Assembly (NCBI GenBank): GCA_003023725.1
Contig: PXYT01000038.1
Location: 1 to 36,053 of the forward strand
DNA length: 36,053 nucleotides
Source: Sulfobacillus benefaciens
Lineage (GTDB): Bacteria > Bacillota > Sulfobacillia > Sulfobacillales > Sulfobacillaceae
Reading direction: 5' to 3'
Below, piece after piece: positions 27,266 to 35,863 of this stretch. Every line of letters starts with the position of its first letter. Within the stretch, counting starts at the first letter, position 1. The translations under genes and the position numbers were made by a program. The notes under the pieces were generated by a model. The model searched no databases. It was not told where the DNA came from and worked only from the letters and a program-made list of their open reading frames with translations.

Positions 27266-27456
27266 CATTGCCTCCTCACAAAAGGCTCGGGGAGAACCGG
27301 GTGCGTCACAAGGTGTAACATTGGGTTCCCTTTTGTCGGGACATTCTGTGGACTCTGAAGAGAGACGTTAACCTGCGTTAAACCGGTGTGCGGAACCCAA
27401 TAAGAATGATGCCAGCTGAACAATCCGTCCCCATAGCTTGGATGCTCGCTATTCAT
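27265..27456 (-). CDS. Doubtful 63-aa ORF upstream of the acetyltransferase
   Basis: A 63-codon frame rich in Pro, His, Ser and aromatic residues (begins MNSEHPSYGDGLFSWHHSYW). Its TGA overlaps the acetyltransferase start codon (ATGATG), which would fit translational coupling. No ribosome binding site precedes its ATG. I recognise no family. Confidence 0.25.
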   Translation of the reverse strand: MNSEHPSYGDGLFSWHHSYWVPHTGLTQVNVSLQSPQNVPTKGNPMLHLVTHPVLPEPFVRRQ

Positions 27457-27540
27457 GCTGTAAAACTAGGTCTATACTAACACAAATGCCCGATGTCCAC
27501 CGATCCTTATATGCTCGCCCTTTTCTGGTTTTATTTAGAT

Positions 27541-28185
27541 ACTACCTGAAACCGTGACGGCATCCATTATCCACTTGGCCGAAGACCAGGGGTAACTCAG
27601 CACGATTCAACGGCGGTTATCGTCGATCTCGGTGGCCCATAAAACGGCCAATATGCCGAGCCCACCCAGAGCGCTCAGGTGAGCATGGTATTGGCTGGCC
27701 TCCAGAAAACCTATGGGACCGCGCAACATCCGAAGAAAGCAGCGACCCTGGAAGACATTCGGCAGATGATCCACCAGATCCCCGCGAGTCGGTTAGGCAT
27801 TCGGGATCGACCCCTCTTGCTGATCGGTTTTGCTGGAGCTTTCCGCCGATCAGAATTGGCAGGCCTTCAGCGTGAAGATATTGAGATGACGCCAGATGGC
27901 CTGCGCGTGACCTTGCGGCGGTCCAAAACCGACCAAACCGGACAAGGGCGCGGGGGTGGGTATTCCTTACGGATCGCACCGGGAGACACGGGCATGGCAG
28001 GCAGGGAAAGCGGTCATGGACGCGAACGGCATAACCACAGGATTTGCGACCACGGCAGGACGGGCCCATGTCAGTGAACGGATGATCATGAAACAGACCG
28101 GACACAAGTCGACGGCGATGGTCCGCAAATACATTCAGGATGGTGCTTTGTTTGAGGACAATGCGGCTGCTGAAATTGGTCTCTG
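27541..28185 (+). pseudogene. Tyrosine recombinase/integrase, multiply broken
   Basis: A decayed phage-integrase-family gene. The N-terminal SAM-like part reads LPETVTASIIHLAEDQG, stop TAA (27593-27595), LSTIQRRLSSISVAHKTANMPSP. A shift near 27670 leads to the catalytic domain (RLGIRDRPLLLIGFAGAFRRSELAGL, with the first catalytic arginine). A further shift falls in GGGGG at about 27949-27953. The segment with the HxxR box (about 45 residues in relatives) is missing between ANGITTG and FATTAG. The end is preserved with GHKS and the nucleophile context MVRKYIQDGALF. It cannot be active. It marks a former mobile-element or phage site. Confidence 0.88.
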
Positions 28186-28218
28186 ATCAAAGAACTTCCC
28201 ATTGTAAGGAGGCTTTAA

Positions 28219-28440
28219 ATGTTTACGGAAGAATTTATCCAAGGGCTCCAGAATAGCCCTTTCATACAAAAAGTAGCCCGGCAGTATGATCAGTGTCCCA
28301 TCCCGGAAGACACAATTGATTTCATCTGTAAAACATTTGGCTTTCCACGTCCGATTCCGTATACGGATTACCCATGCGATGGCTGTGAGGCTTCGCACAT
28401 TCCCATCAGTTTGATGACACTAAATGCCAAGTGTGGGTAA
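28219..28440 (+). CDS. Hypothetical 73-aa protein with CxxC
   Basis: AAGGAGG lies 6-7 bases before ATG 28219. The 73-aa protein starts MFTEEFIQGLQNSPFIQKVA, has a possible metal- or disulfide-forming CDGC (53-56) and ends in a cysteine-glycine. I recognise no family. It follows the broken recombinase by 33 bases and may have travelled with it. The strong ribosome binding site and clean composition support a gene. Confidence 0.6.
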   Translation: MFTEEFIQGLQNSPFIQKVARQYDQCPIPEDTIDFICKTFGFPRPIPYTDYPCDGCEASHIPISLMTLNAKCG

Positions 28441-28540
28441 AGATCGATCCTCGCGCAAAACACAAGCAGCCTGCTCAATAGGGCAAGCCGGTTATACAAT
28501 CGTGGGGAGGCTCCGCTCATTTGTAACCTCCTAGAAAAGG

Positions 28541-28649
28541 GGTGAGAGCGGACGCCTATCATACGGACAGTCACCATCTCGCTACCTGGCGCCCTGGTGC
28601 TGTATTGCGAGTGGTGCTCTAAACGCCGGAAACGACCTGAGCTCTCACC
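28541..28649. repeat. 9-bp inverted repeat with 91-base loop
   Basis: GGTGAGAGC (28541-28549) and GCTCTCACC (28641-28649) are perfect complements. On the minus strand they lie just after the exported-protein gene ending at 28671, so they could form a 3' structure. There is no T-run. Confidence 0.4.
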
Positions 28650-28670
28650 GTCCCCCTGTTTGATAATGTC

Positions 28671-29174
28671 TCATGTCATCCCTACCCCATGCCTAATCAG
28701 TTTTTCGAAGGGTACAACTTGGATATCGGACATTTGTAAGGGATATCCAGGGGGAGGATCATCGTACGTCACGAGAAGTTTCAGCGATTTGTTTTGTTCT
28801 CTATAGTGTTCACCTATTAGATGTATAAAGGGTTGAACCGCATAATCATAGGTGGTTCGTGCGAGGGCCCACCATGCATGAAAATAATTCCACGCCACAT
28901 GGAATTCAGACTCTCCTTCGCTAGTTAGCGCGAATAAGGGGCGAAAGTACTGCGCAGGATCTGCTAAACATTTACCGTCTTGACGTGCATCCCCCAACTG
29001 TTCTATTGCTGACAGTTGTTCAGTCCAGACAGTGGCAAAGCGATGAATCAACTCGTCACCTGGCGAGAGGTTTGAGTTCGGACGACTGCTAACCTCAGCG
29101 CTTACTCTCCACACGTAAACAATGAAGTTCAGCCCAGCGAGGAAGGTTACTATGATCTTGGCAGTCCTCACCAT
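28671..29174 (-). CDS. Exported or membrane-anchored hypothetical protein
   Basis: A 167-aa protein with an N-terminal hydrophobic segment (KIIVTFLAGLNFIVYVWRVSA, about 5-25) that could be a signal peptide or anchor, followed by a soluble domain rich in aromatic residues (EFHVAWNYFHAWWALARTTYDYAVQPFIHLIGEHY). No catalytic motif is recognised. GGAGGAGG precedes ATG 29174. It starts 24 bases behind the stop of the frameshifted exported-protein gene, so the two probably formed one operon. Confidence 0.65.
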   Translation of the reverse strand: MVRTAKIIVTFLAGLNFIVYVWRVSAEVSSRPNSNLSPGDELIHRFATVWTEQLSAIEQLGDARQDGKCLADPAQYFRPLFALTSEGESEFHVAWNYFHAWWALARTTYDYAVQPFIHLIGEHYREQNKSLKLLVTYDDPPPGYPLQMSDIQVVPFEKLIRHGVGMT

Positions 29175-29197
29175 CACCCCTCCTCCATAATTTCATG

Positions 29198-29658
29198 TTA
29201 TTTAGCAAGGTACCATGATACCTCACAACCTGGCAACACCGTATCCTTGTCACCTATGATATCGGTAGCTGTGCCGTCTAGAGTGGCAGTGTAACTCAAT
29301 CCCGTCGTGAATCCTCCCATGCCAACATAACCCCCGACCATTCCATCAGGCTGTACGTTCCACGGTAACTTTTTTCGGTTGTGAGGACATTTAACCGTGC
29401 CACACTGCCCGCACCAGAGGTACTTGCCAACGAACTGAGTTTGGAATTGGAGTGAAATGCCATTCCACTCTGTGCCTGTAATGGATAAGATGTGTTTTTA
29501 ACGGATCCTGGTGTATAAGTTTTATCTACGTTGGTACGTACGAGTAATGAAGACATTCTCTGAGGAACCGTGGCCGCTAAAGTCACATTGGGCCACATCA
29601 TGGTTGTTCCCCACGCTATCATGCTGGCGACTGCCATGTTTGCGGATTTCTTTTTCAT
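29198..29658 (-). pseudogene. Exported protein interrupted by a frameshift
   Basis: The N-terminus MKKKSANMAVASMIAWG...TLAA is a classic signal peptide. The first frame runs to 29296, but from about 29350 the coding character moves to another frame, reading VGGYVGMGGFTTGLSYTATL and ending ...PGCEVSWYLAK at TAA 29198. One missing base in or near ATGGAATGG (29349-29357) would join them into about 153 residues. The end then lies 24 bases before the next gene, as in an operon. It is either a real frameshift or a sequencing error. Family not recognised; a secreted glycine/serine/threonine-rich protein. Confidence 0.6.
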
Positions 29659-29970
29659 AGCTTTTTAGCTCCCTTCCGAGTTCGCTGAAGACTTTGATGT
29701 AGCGCACCTTTGCTGAGCGCCAATGCCCAATTTACGATAAAGGCATGGTTCGTATGGGCTATCATCTCGTTTAACCACTTCATTATTTCTCGTCAGGGTT
29801 TACCATATCTCGACAATCCGTGGAAAACTTGCAATCTGTTCCATCATGGGACGGCTTTCATGATAACCCATTTTCTGCCATGTTTGCCAACTCGGAGGGA
29901 GTCTGTGGGGACCGGGAGACTCCTGTGGGTACTCGTCATAACGGCATAGTTGTGCGCTTGACCTTGGTTT
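29659..29970. other. Gene-free stretch
   Basis: About 310 bases upstream of the exported-protein gene. It holds a 7-bp hairpin GGAGTCT/AGACTCC near 29895-29920. No gene is supportable. Confidence 0.4.
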
Positions 29971-29973
29971 GAA

Positions 29974-30281
29974 GTCCCTAATTTCGGCTGGCAATTGCGC
30001 TGTTGCCGTCACGGTAGGGACTCGAAGCGAACCCGCAAACCCGTATTTTATGCGATTGTCCCATGGCTCTGCCGTGGGGGCGGGGGCAGATTCCCCTAAT
30101 CCTGCGTATTTTTGCTTTGGGCCTCGCCAACCCTGTTTCGGGGTTTTGAATCGCGTTAGACATCGTGTCCTGGCGAGTAGCTGGCCTACGGCCACGTCTA
30201 AGCCATCACTTCATGATGAAGAAGACGTAAACCGTAAACGGTCATAGCCATCACCGCTCTCTCCTCAATGATGGGCGGTGA
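29974..30281. ncRNA. Second inverted-repeat-rich stretch, possible structured RNA
   Basis: Paired elements in order: GTCCCTA/TAGGGAC (29974-29980 with 30015-30021) enclosing GGCAA/TTGCC (29990-30007); TGGCC/GGCCA (30182-30194); ACGTCT/AGACGT (30194-30228) enclosing CTTCAT/ATGAAG (30209-30221); TCACCGC/GCGGTGA (30251-30281). Frames run through it on both strands without ribosome binding sites. A plus-strand frame here contains LSHGS, which from memory recalls TnpB C-terminal tails. Strand and class are uncertain. Confidence 0.35.
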
Positions 30282-30446
30282 GAGGCATCGTCTGCTGCTT
30301 TTCCCGCACTTTAGGGCCTCGGAAAACTCGGAAGCCGGGATAGTTGCCAGTCTACTGCGTGAAACGAGAAATAGATCCTAGGATGTCGGTATCGTTGTTT
30401 TGACAATGCGTAGCCTTCATTTATTCCCCTTAGGTGTGGAGAAGAA
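30282..30446. other. Short gene-free stretch
   Basis: No gene or structure seen between the inverted-repeat stretch and the broken helix-turn-helix gene. Confidence 0.4.
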
Positions 30447-30782
30447 TTAAAGGGAATGCAATTCTTTGTTTAGCCATGCATTGAGCCCACGCACGACTTG
30501 TTCCGCTTCCTCGGGAGGCGAGGGGGTGACCCCATGATGATGAAACCATTCAATGCAGGTCCCCCGTGAAAGACCTACACGCTCTGCGACATCACTCACG
30601 GACAAGGGTTATGTTGCGTAGACAATGGAGACGGTATGTCTACGCAAGGTCTCAGGATCCCCCGTAATCAAAAGGCTCCGTGTGTCTTGTTCCGATAAAC
30701 CTGATAGCTGCCTTAACTCGTCAATGGTAGCGATTTGTTCTGGAGAAGACGCTACACGATCTAAGGCCACTACGTCAGACAC
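30447..30782 (-). pseudogene. Helix-turn-helix protein split by a stop codon
   Basis: A minus-strand frame from GTG 30782 reads MSDVVALDRVASSPEQIATI and on to SIVYAT, meets TAA (about 30609-30611), then continues in the same frame as PLSVSDVAERVGLSRGTCIE, a clear helix-turn-helix, and ends ...NAWLNKELHSL at 30447. One base change would restore about 111 residues. The open frame fuses upstream into the transposase remnant, so the true start is unknown. It may be a decayed regulator or resolvase-like tail; I do not recognise the family. Confidence 0.5.
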
Positions 30783-31400
30783 GCCAGCTGGAGTCCGAGC
30801 GGGTTGGTGGCTTGCCCGACGGCAATCGCTCTAAATCCACATCCGTCTTGACTTCGCTATGATACTGTTCCATCGTGCCATGATCCGGGTACCACGGAAG
30901 CACATCGTCCGGGGACGCGGTTTAGGACGTCCAGTACGCAGCGACTTCAATGTCCGGAATGAGTAAGATCTGCCCATCGACGGTCACGGTGCGTTCAATG
31001 ACTGGGTACACGCACTATTCCGGCGCGTGGCCGCGCCGGGGAGCTTCCTCAAGCGCGCCCCGATAGACCGTTTTCCCCTCGCGCGGCCGCTTGGTCCAGG
31101 TGTTGCCGTAGAGTCAACGAGGAGGGCAACTGGGGCAATGCCCAGACTCAAGCCGAAAAACGGATCCGCACGATACGCCTCAATATGGTCAAAGTCGCTT
31201 TTGCCTGGCGCCAAGAGCCCGATGTAGGCAGCCACCACGTCGCGATGGCCAATATCCGGGTGGAGATTCTCGGGGACACGGGTCCGATTTAACCGAGGAC
31301 CCACGGGCAATTGGTCGAAGAGTGTCCCGATTATCCCCAGGCCACCTTGGGCCGAGAGGACTTCATTGCCTTCTTCCCACACCACAATCGGTCGAACCAT
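30783..31400 (-). pseudogene. IS1380-family transposase remnant
   Basis: The first frame has LHPDIGHRDVVAAYIGLLAP, GKSDFDHIEAYRADPFF and LGIAPV, the conserved N-terminal part of IS1380 transposases. A shift then gives PSSLTLRQHLDQAA (the VPSxxTLRQRLD motif). Another shift gives EGKTVYRGALEEAPRRG, a stop, then VIERTVTVDGQILLIPDIEV and DHGTMEQYHSEVKTDVDLER, LPSGK, the C-terminal catalytic-glutamate region. The centre of the protein (about 250 residues) and the end are missing. No terminal inverted repeats were found. The element is dead. Confidence 0.85.
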
Positions 31401-32338
31401 TCCTTCACCCTCCGGGGCGGACTGCCAGTTCGCGTTTTCCCTTATTTTATGCCATAGGAGAAAGGTTGGTCAGGCTTTTATCACGGATTCAGGTACTAGC
31501 TAGAGGGCCGATCCCTGCTCTGTGTGAGAGTTTTCCAGAGTATACGGCTTACCCGCTTATCCGTCAGTACATTCTTAGGGATAAGGGATATTTATGCCAT
31601 GTTCTTCCTATCAACGCACATGCACCTTCGAGTAGAAGGGCATTCGGGACTTAAGGCAAGAAAGGGTCATTCATTGTCCTTCTCCGGAAGCTTGTGGATG
31701 AGGGGGTATACAATAGTGCAATACGTTCTTGTGGACTTGTTTCTGGCACCCCTTATTCCTAATCTTCATGATGATCCGTTTCCCAGCAAGGCTCATGACT
31801 TGAAGGACCGAACTTCGGGGTTCAAGTTTCAGAAGTTAGTCCGCTATACAGTAAGTCATTTGGACCGAGGAAAATACCTGCTGAGCACATGTATGCTATG
31901 GCCTAGCGGACTTGACACAAGCGTCCTACTCAAGGTTTTTGGCTCGAAGGAGGACGCTTGTGGGAATCTTTTCTCTTAACCGGGAATGTGCATCAACTCC
32001 GGTTTAAGAGCCATCATTCGCCTGGATACCCGGCTTGTGCAAATGAAATCGCCTCACGCTGCCGAGAACGTGCTTTTCACGGCATAATACAACTGATGAC
32101 AGTGTTTATCTAGCGGTCCTACGCCGCCGTTGGTTGAGCTTTCTACCAATCGGATATCATGCTGTAGGGCCGGGCATCGGGTGTATATCCTCGTTGTACA
32201 GCGTGTTTTAGCTGAAACATCCCTGCTTTAGCCCTGGAACCAACAGCAGGCAAGATGACGGATTGGTCATATGGCGCGTATGGGGTGCGGAAATGAAGAG
32301 TTTGGCCATTTTGACACAACCTGAAAACGTGAGCTTAA
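31401..32338. other. Long stretch without a recognisable gene
   Basis: A 151-codon plus-strand frame (31524-31979) covers part of it. It lacks a ribosome binding site and similarity, and its 3' end is occupied by the hairpin at 31916-31962. Otherwise I see nothing. Confidence 0.4.
31916..31962 (+). terminator. 12-bp hairpin, possible terminator
   Basis: CACAAGCGTCCT (31916-31927) and AGGACGCTTGTG (31951-31962) are perfect complements around a 23-base loop, followed by GGAATCTTTTCTCTT. The tail is only moderately T-rich and the loop is large. Confidence 0.4.
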
Positions 32339-33880
32339 TCACCCCTTGTTGTTGGCTTTCTTCAATCCCGCCCACTCCCCGGGAACTGCGGATTCAAATA
32401 TTTCTCGGTACAAATCCTCGCCATAGCTGGTTTCCAACGGTTCTCCCTCGATCAGTTTGAACGTGCGAGTTCCGTCTTGCTTCCTCTCTGCCCGCAAGAA
32501 GAGCTGGCTATCCAGTCTTCGGTCATAATACCCGCGAGCCAGGGTATAGGCATGAGTGACAAAGAACACGGTCACCTGCTGTTCCAGCAGGGCATCGATG
32601 ATTTGTCTCGCAATTTCTGATCCTTCCCGTTCATTAGTCGCGGCGAACGACTCGTTAAAGAGCACCAAAGAATGCATCCTAAGGCGGTCGGCTAACTGGC
32701 TCATCCTGTGCAGTTCTTCATCCAGTTTCCCATGGGTCATAGAAGCGTCTTCTTCACGCCGGTAGTGCGTAAACACACCGTAACAGACACTAGCCCGATA
32801 TTCTTCGGCGGGCACAAACATCCCGCACTGCATCATCAATTGGGATAAACCCACACTGCGCAAGAACGTTGATTTTCCGCCCTGATTGGCCCCGGTTATG
32901 AGCACAAGATTTTTTCCGTCTCCGTGAACCGTATTGCCGGTGATCGGAGCCGCGAGATTTAACGCCAGAGACACATCATATAAACCCCTACACGTGAAGT
33001 GTCTGGGACTAGGGCTCAAAGCCTCAGGAAAACAAATTGATGTTCCTTTCCGAACCAGTTCATCGCGTAAATTTATGCATCCCATGTAAAATGCCACTTC
33101 CGTTCGCATGCGCACAAAAAAACCCAGAACATGATCCACCGCCTGAGCCAAGGCATTCGCTACCAGGTTCGTGCCCTGATCCTGCAACTCGGCCAACGCT
33201 CTGAATCCCGCGTCATCACGCTCCGCAATCACAATCGTGTATCCAGGCTCAGCCTTCTGTGTCAGGCGCTGAAACCAGGATCGACTCTCCTGACGAGACT
33301 TGTGCAGAACATAGTGCACACCCTTATTGCCCTTGCCCAGTTGCGCACTGATGCGGATGCCGTGGCGAAATTGCAGTTCTTGCAGCTGATGTTCTACGTG
33401 CGCGAAATACTCTTCCCCCAAATCCTCATCAATCATGGCAAAAAATCGGTTAAACCCCGCCGAGACAAATAGGCGGCTATGGGCGACCGAAATTCGTTTA
33501 AGTTTTTTCAACAATTCAACAAAAATCTGCATCACTTTCAGCGATCGGCGCAAAATGGTGGTGGGTGAATGACTAAAGAGACCAAAATACTCCCGCTTCT
33601 CTCGTTCCATTGCTTCCACCGCGATGCCGTAGAGTTCGCGGACGACAGACGCATGGTTCAAGCAATCTCGCAGAATATCCTGGCGATAGCCTATTTCAGC
33701 CGGATCATTCAACATCTCTAAAGTCGCATGTCGTGCCACCTCCCGCACAAAGCCATCCCCCTGTGCCATCTGATTCCACACAGTGTCCAGTCCCAAATCC
33801 GAAGCCAGATCCTGATGATTTGGCGGCAACTCGCTTTCGTGATCAAAGTCCTTGTCGGCGTACATGAGCAAGACCTTCAT
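32339..33880 (-). CDS. MutS-like ATPase without mismatch-recognition domains (second of pair)
   Basis: A 513-aa protein. The C-terminal ATPase domain is of MutS domain V type: Walker A ITGANQGGKSTFLRS (328-342), a Walker B-like SLVLFNESFAATN (404-416) and the TH loop FFVTHAYTLA (439-448). The N-terminal 300 residues are helical lever/clamp-like with no mismatch-binding domain I (no FxE motif), as in short MutS-related proteins of unknown function. The usual Walker B Asp-Glu reads Asn-Glu here. ATG 33880 has AAAGGAG 8 bases upstream and overlaps the stop of the partner gene (ATGA). The pair is probably a heteromeric ATPase acting on DNA; that is inference. Confidence 0.85.
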   Translation of the reverse strand: MKVLLMYADKDFDHESELPPNHQDLASDLGLDTVWNQMAQGDGFVREVARHATLEMLNDPAEIGYRQDILRDCLNHASVVRELYGIAVEAMEREKREYFGLFSHSPTTILRRSLKVMQIFVELLKKLKRISVAHSRLFVSAGFNRFFAMIDEDLGEEYFAHVEHQLQELQFRHGIRISAQLGKGNKGVHYVLHKSRQESRSWFQRLTQKAEPGYTIVIAERDDAGFRALAELQDQGTNLVANALAQAVDHVLGFFVRMRTEVAFYMGCINLRDELVRKGTSICFPEALSPSPRHFTCRGLYDVSLALNLAAPITGNTVHGDGKNLVLITGANQGGKSTFLRSVGLSQLMMQCGMFVPAEEYRASVCYGVFTHYRREEDASMTHGKLDEELHRMSQLADRLRMHSLVLFNESFAATNEREGSEIARQIIDALLEQQVTVFFVTHAYTLARGYYDRRLDSQLFLRAERKQDGTRTFKLIEGEPLETSYGEDLYREIFESAVPGEWAGLKKANNKG

Positions 33881-35409
33881 ATGATTCGCTCCTTTAACCA
33901 CCTATACGTCACACGGTGTTTTTCGGCAATGGCCAAAGCATAAGCCAGCCCGTCCGCGGGTTTTCGCACGAGTTTGTAGGTGCGAAGGGCCGGTTGTTCG
34001 GGGACAACACTTCCCACCACACTCACGGTTTTGTCATTGAATGATGCCAATTCATCGATAAACGTGACCCACACGCATAAGGCATCCCGTTCCAGGATTT
34101 GCTGCAGAATCTTATAGCTTAAAAAACTGGCATCCTTAAGGCTGGTAGACGTAAAGATTTCGTTGAGAATGATCAGGCTGTCGCCGGTGGCTTCGGACAT
34201 GATATCTTTGATGCGGATGAGATCATCCTGCAATTTACCGCGAAGGCTCGCCGTGTTTTCTTCTTTTTCAAAGTGCGTCAGGATTTTATCACACAAAAAG
34301 AGACGCGCACTGTGTCCTGGCACGGGACACCCCAGACGCGCCAAATAATGGAGTTGGCCGACCATACGGGAAAAAGTGGTTTTCCCCCCTTGATTGGGCC
34401 CGGTTACAACCAATATGCGTTCCGAATCTTTGAGCAACACATCGTTGCACACCACAGATGCCTGTTCCTGGGTCAGCTTGGAGGCCAGAGCCAAGTCAAA
34501 TGCCTCCTGGACAGAAACCGCTTTACGCGAAGAGGACAAGTGGGGATAACAAAAAGGCAACCCCGCTTGCTTTAATGGCTCTATAAATTCCAGTGTCGCT
34601 AGATAGAATTGGATTTCACGGTCGAAGACGGCTAACGTCTCATCCATGTAGTCCGCATGATTAACACAGTAACGATCCACATTGCCAAAAACGTCAGGGA
34701 ACAGTTGAGCCACTCGTTCCAGAATCCGGCCTTCCAACTGGTTCATATCAGGACCTTGCGGAAACCGGACCAAGTAACTTTTGACGGCTCCTTGACTAAA
34801 TTTCTCGAAAGTTTGTCTGACTTCCTGGCTGTAATCCGGTTCTTCATGATAGGGCCGGACGTCGACGCGGTTACCTTTGATTCGCAAAGAATAACGAACT
34901 CGTGCCAATTCTTGTTTCATTCTGTGTGTATCTGAGCGCAGGGCCCGAAAGGAATCCGACCCGACATAGCCGTCAAGATATTGTTGAAAGAGGGCCAGTC
35001 CCCGAGCAGTGAATTGGCAGCTGGTTAAATCCTGGAGCAACTTAACCACCGCATCCCCGTATAACTCCACCGCATCCAAAAACCAGGCTTTCTGCTGATA
35101 GGGGTAATACATTTTGTCGAGTTGGGCCAAACGTTCCCGCATCGCCCGCATGGACTGGGCAAAAGAACGAAATACCCCAGCCAACTCCGGATTTTCCAAA
35201 TCTCGCATGATTTCCTGACGGTAACGCACGGGATCGACCTCGTTCAAAGGAGTATAAAAGACAGAATTCAAGTGATACGACGCTTTACGATCCGTTATGG
35301 CCTGAGTAATCTGGTCAAGATTTAGATCGGAAAAAAATTCCGGGGCTTGCAGAGGATCCGACGCGGGACGATCATAATTTTCCGGGTAGAGAATACTGAA
35401 TAAACTCAT
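33877..35409 (-). CDS. MutS-like ATPase without mismatch-recognition domains (first of pair)
   Basis: A 510-aa protein with the same layout as its neighbour. A helical N-terminal part (about 1-320) precedes an ABC-type MutS ATPase domain: VVTGPNQGGKTTFSR (334-348), Walker B-like SLIILNEIFTSTSLKDA (411-427) and WVTFIDELA. As in the partner, Asn replaces the usual Walker B Asp, so the change is probably a family trait rather than damage. There is no N-terminal mismatch-recognition domain and no Smr nuclease tail. ATG 35409 follows AGAGGTGA; the frame extends to 35454 without support. The stop overlaps the next start (ATGA), implying equal synthesis and a complex. Confidence 0.85.
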   Translation of the reverse strand: MSLFSILYPENYDRPASDPLQAPEFFSDLNLDQITQAITDRKASYHLNSVFYTPLNEVDPVRYRQEIMRDLENPELAGVFRSFAQSMRAMRERLAQLDKMYYPYQQKAWFLDAVELYGDAVVKLLQDLTSCQFTARGLALFQQYLDGYVGSDSFRALRSDTHRMKQELARVRYSLRIKGNRVDVRPYHEEPDYSQEVRQTFEKFSQGAVKSYLVRFPQGPDMNQLEGRILERVAQLFPDVFGNVDRYCVNHADYMDETLAVFDREIQFYLATLEFIEPLKQAGLPFCYPHLSSSRKAVSVQEAFDLALASKLTQEQASVVCNDVLLKDSERILVVTGPNQGGKTTFSRMVGQLHYLARLGCPVPGHSARLFLCDKILTHFEKEENTASLRGKLQDDLIRIKDIMSEATGDSLIILNEIFTSTSLKDASFLSYKILQQILERDALCVWVTFIDELASFNDKTVSVVGSVVPEQPALRTYKLVRKPADGLAYALAIAEKHRVTYRWLKERII

Positions 35410-35863
35410 AGAGCTTTCACCTCTAAAGCCATAAGGTGACAGCCCCGAGTCCATAAACTATGTCGCGCTATTTCAACCCAGGAATCACGTATCACACGAG
35501 CACCATTGTCCCAATCGGTGGTGAAAAATGAAAGTGCCACGAGCAAAAAAATATGGTGACACCTAGCCCTTGAAACAGCAACGCCGCGCTCTTGACTTAA
35601 TGAATAATACACGAACACCCACCCTTCCCTTTACCAAGTTTCGAGTAGGTGTTATTAGCATGGCCCCGAGCCTGCATTTTGATTGGATTCCGGTCAACAC
35701 CATGACCCTTCCACAGAACAGCAGCAAATCTCTGTGTTTATTATCTCAAAACTGCAGGTCTTTTGACAACTTACCATCATAGACTGAAGCATGTTCGACC
35801 ACATGGGTAAAGAGGTGCTAGCAGATGCCATCCTGCCGCTCTTACCCTTTCCCGTCATTAAAG
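35410..35863. other. Region upstream of the MutS-like pair
   Basis: About 450 bases. A 30-codon frame (35791-35883, MFDHMGKEVLADAILPLLPF...) may be part of the broken gene that follows. The promoter for the MutS-like pair should lie here on the minus strand; I could not assign boxes. Confidence 0.4.

Noticed and set aside
31524-31979. 151-codon plus-strand frame
   Set aside because: No ribosome binding site or similarity, and the 3' end is a long hairpin.
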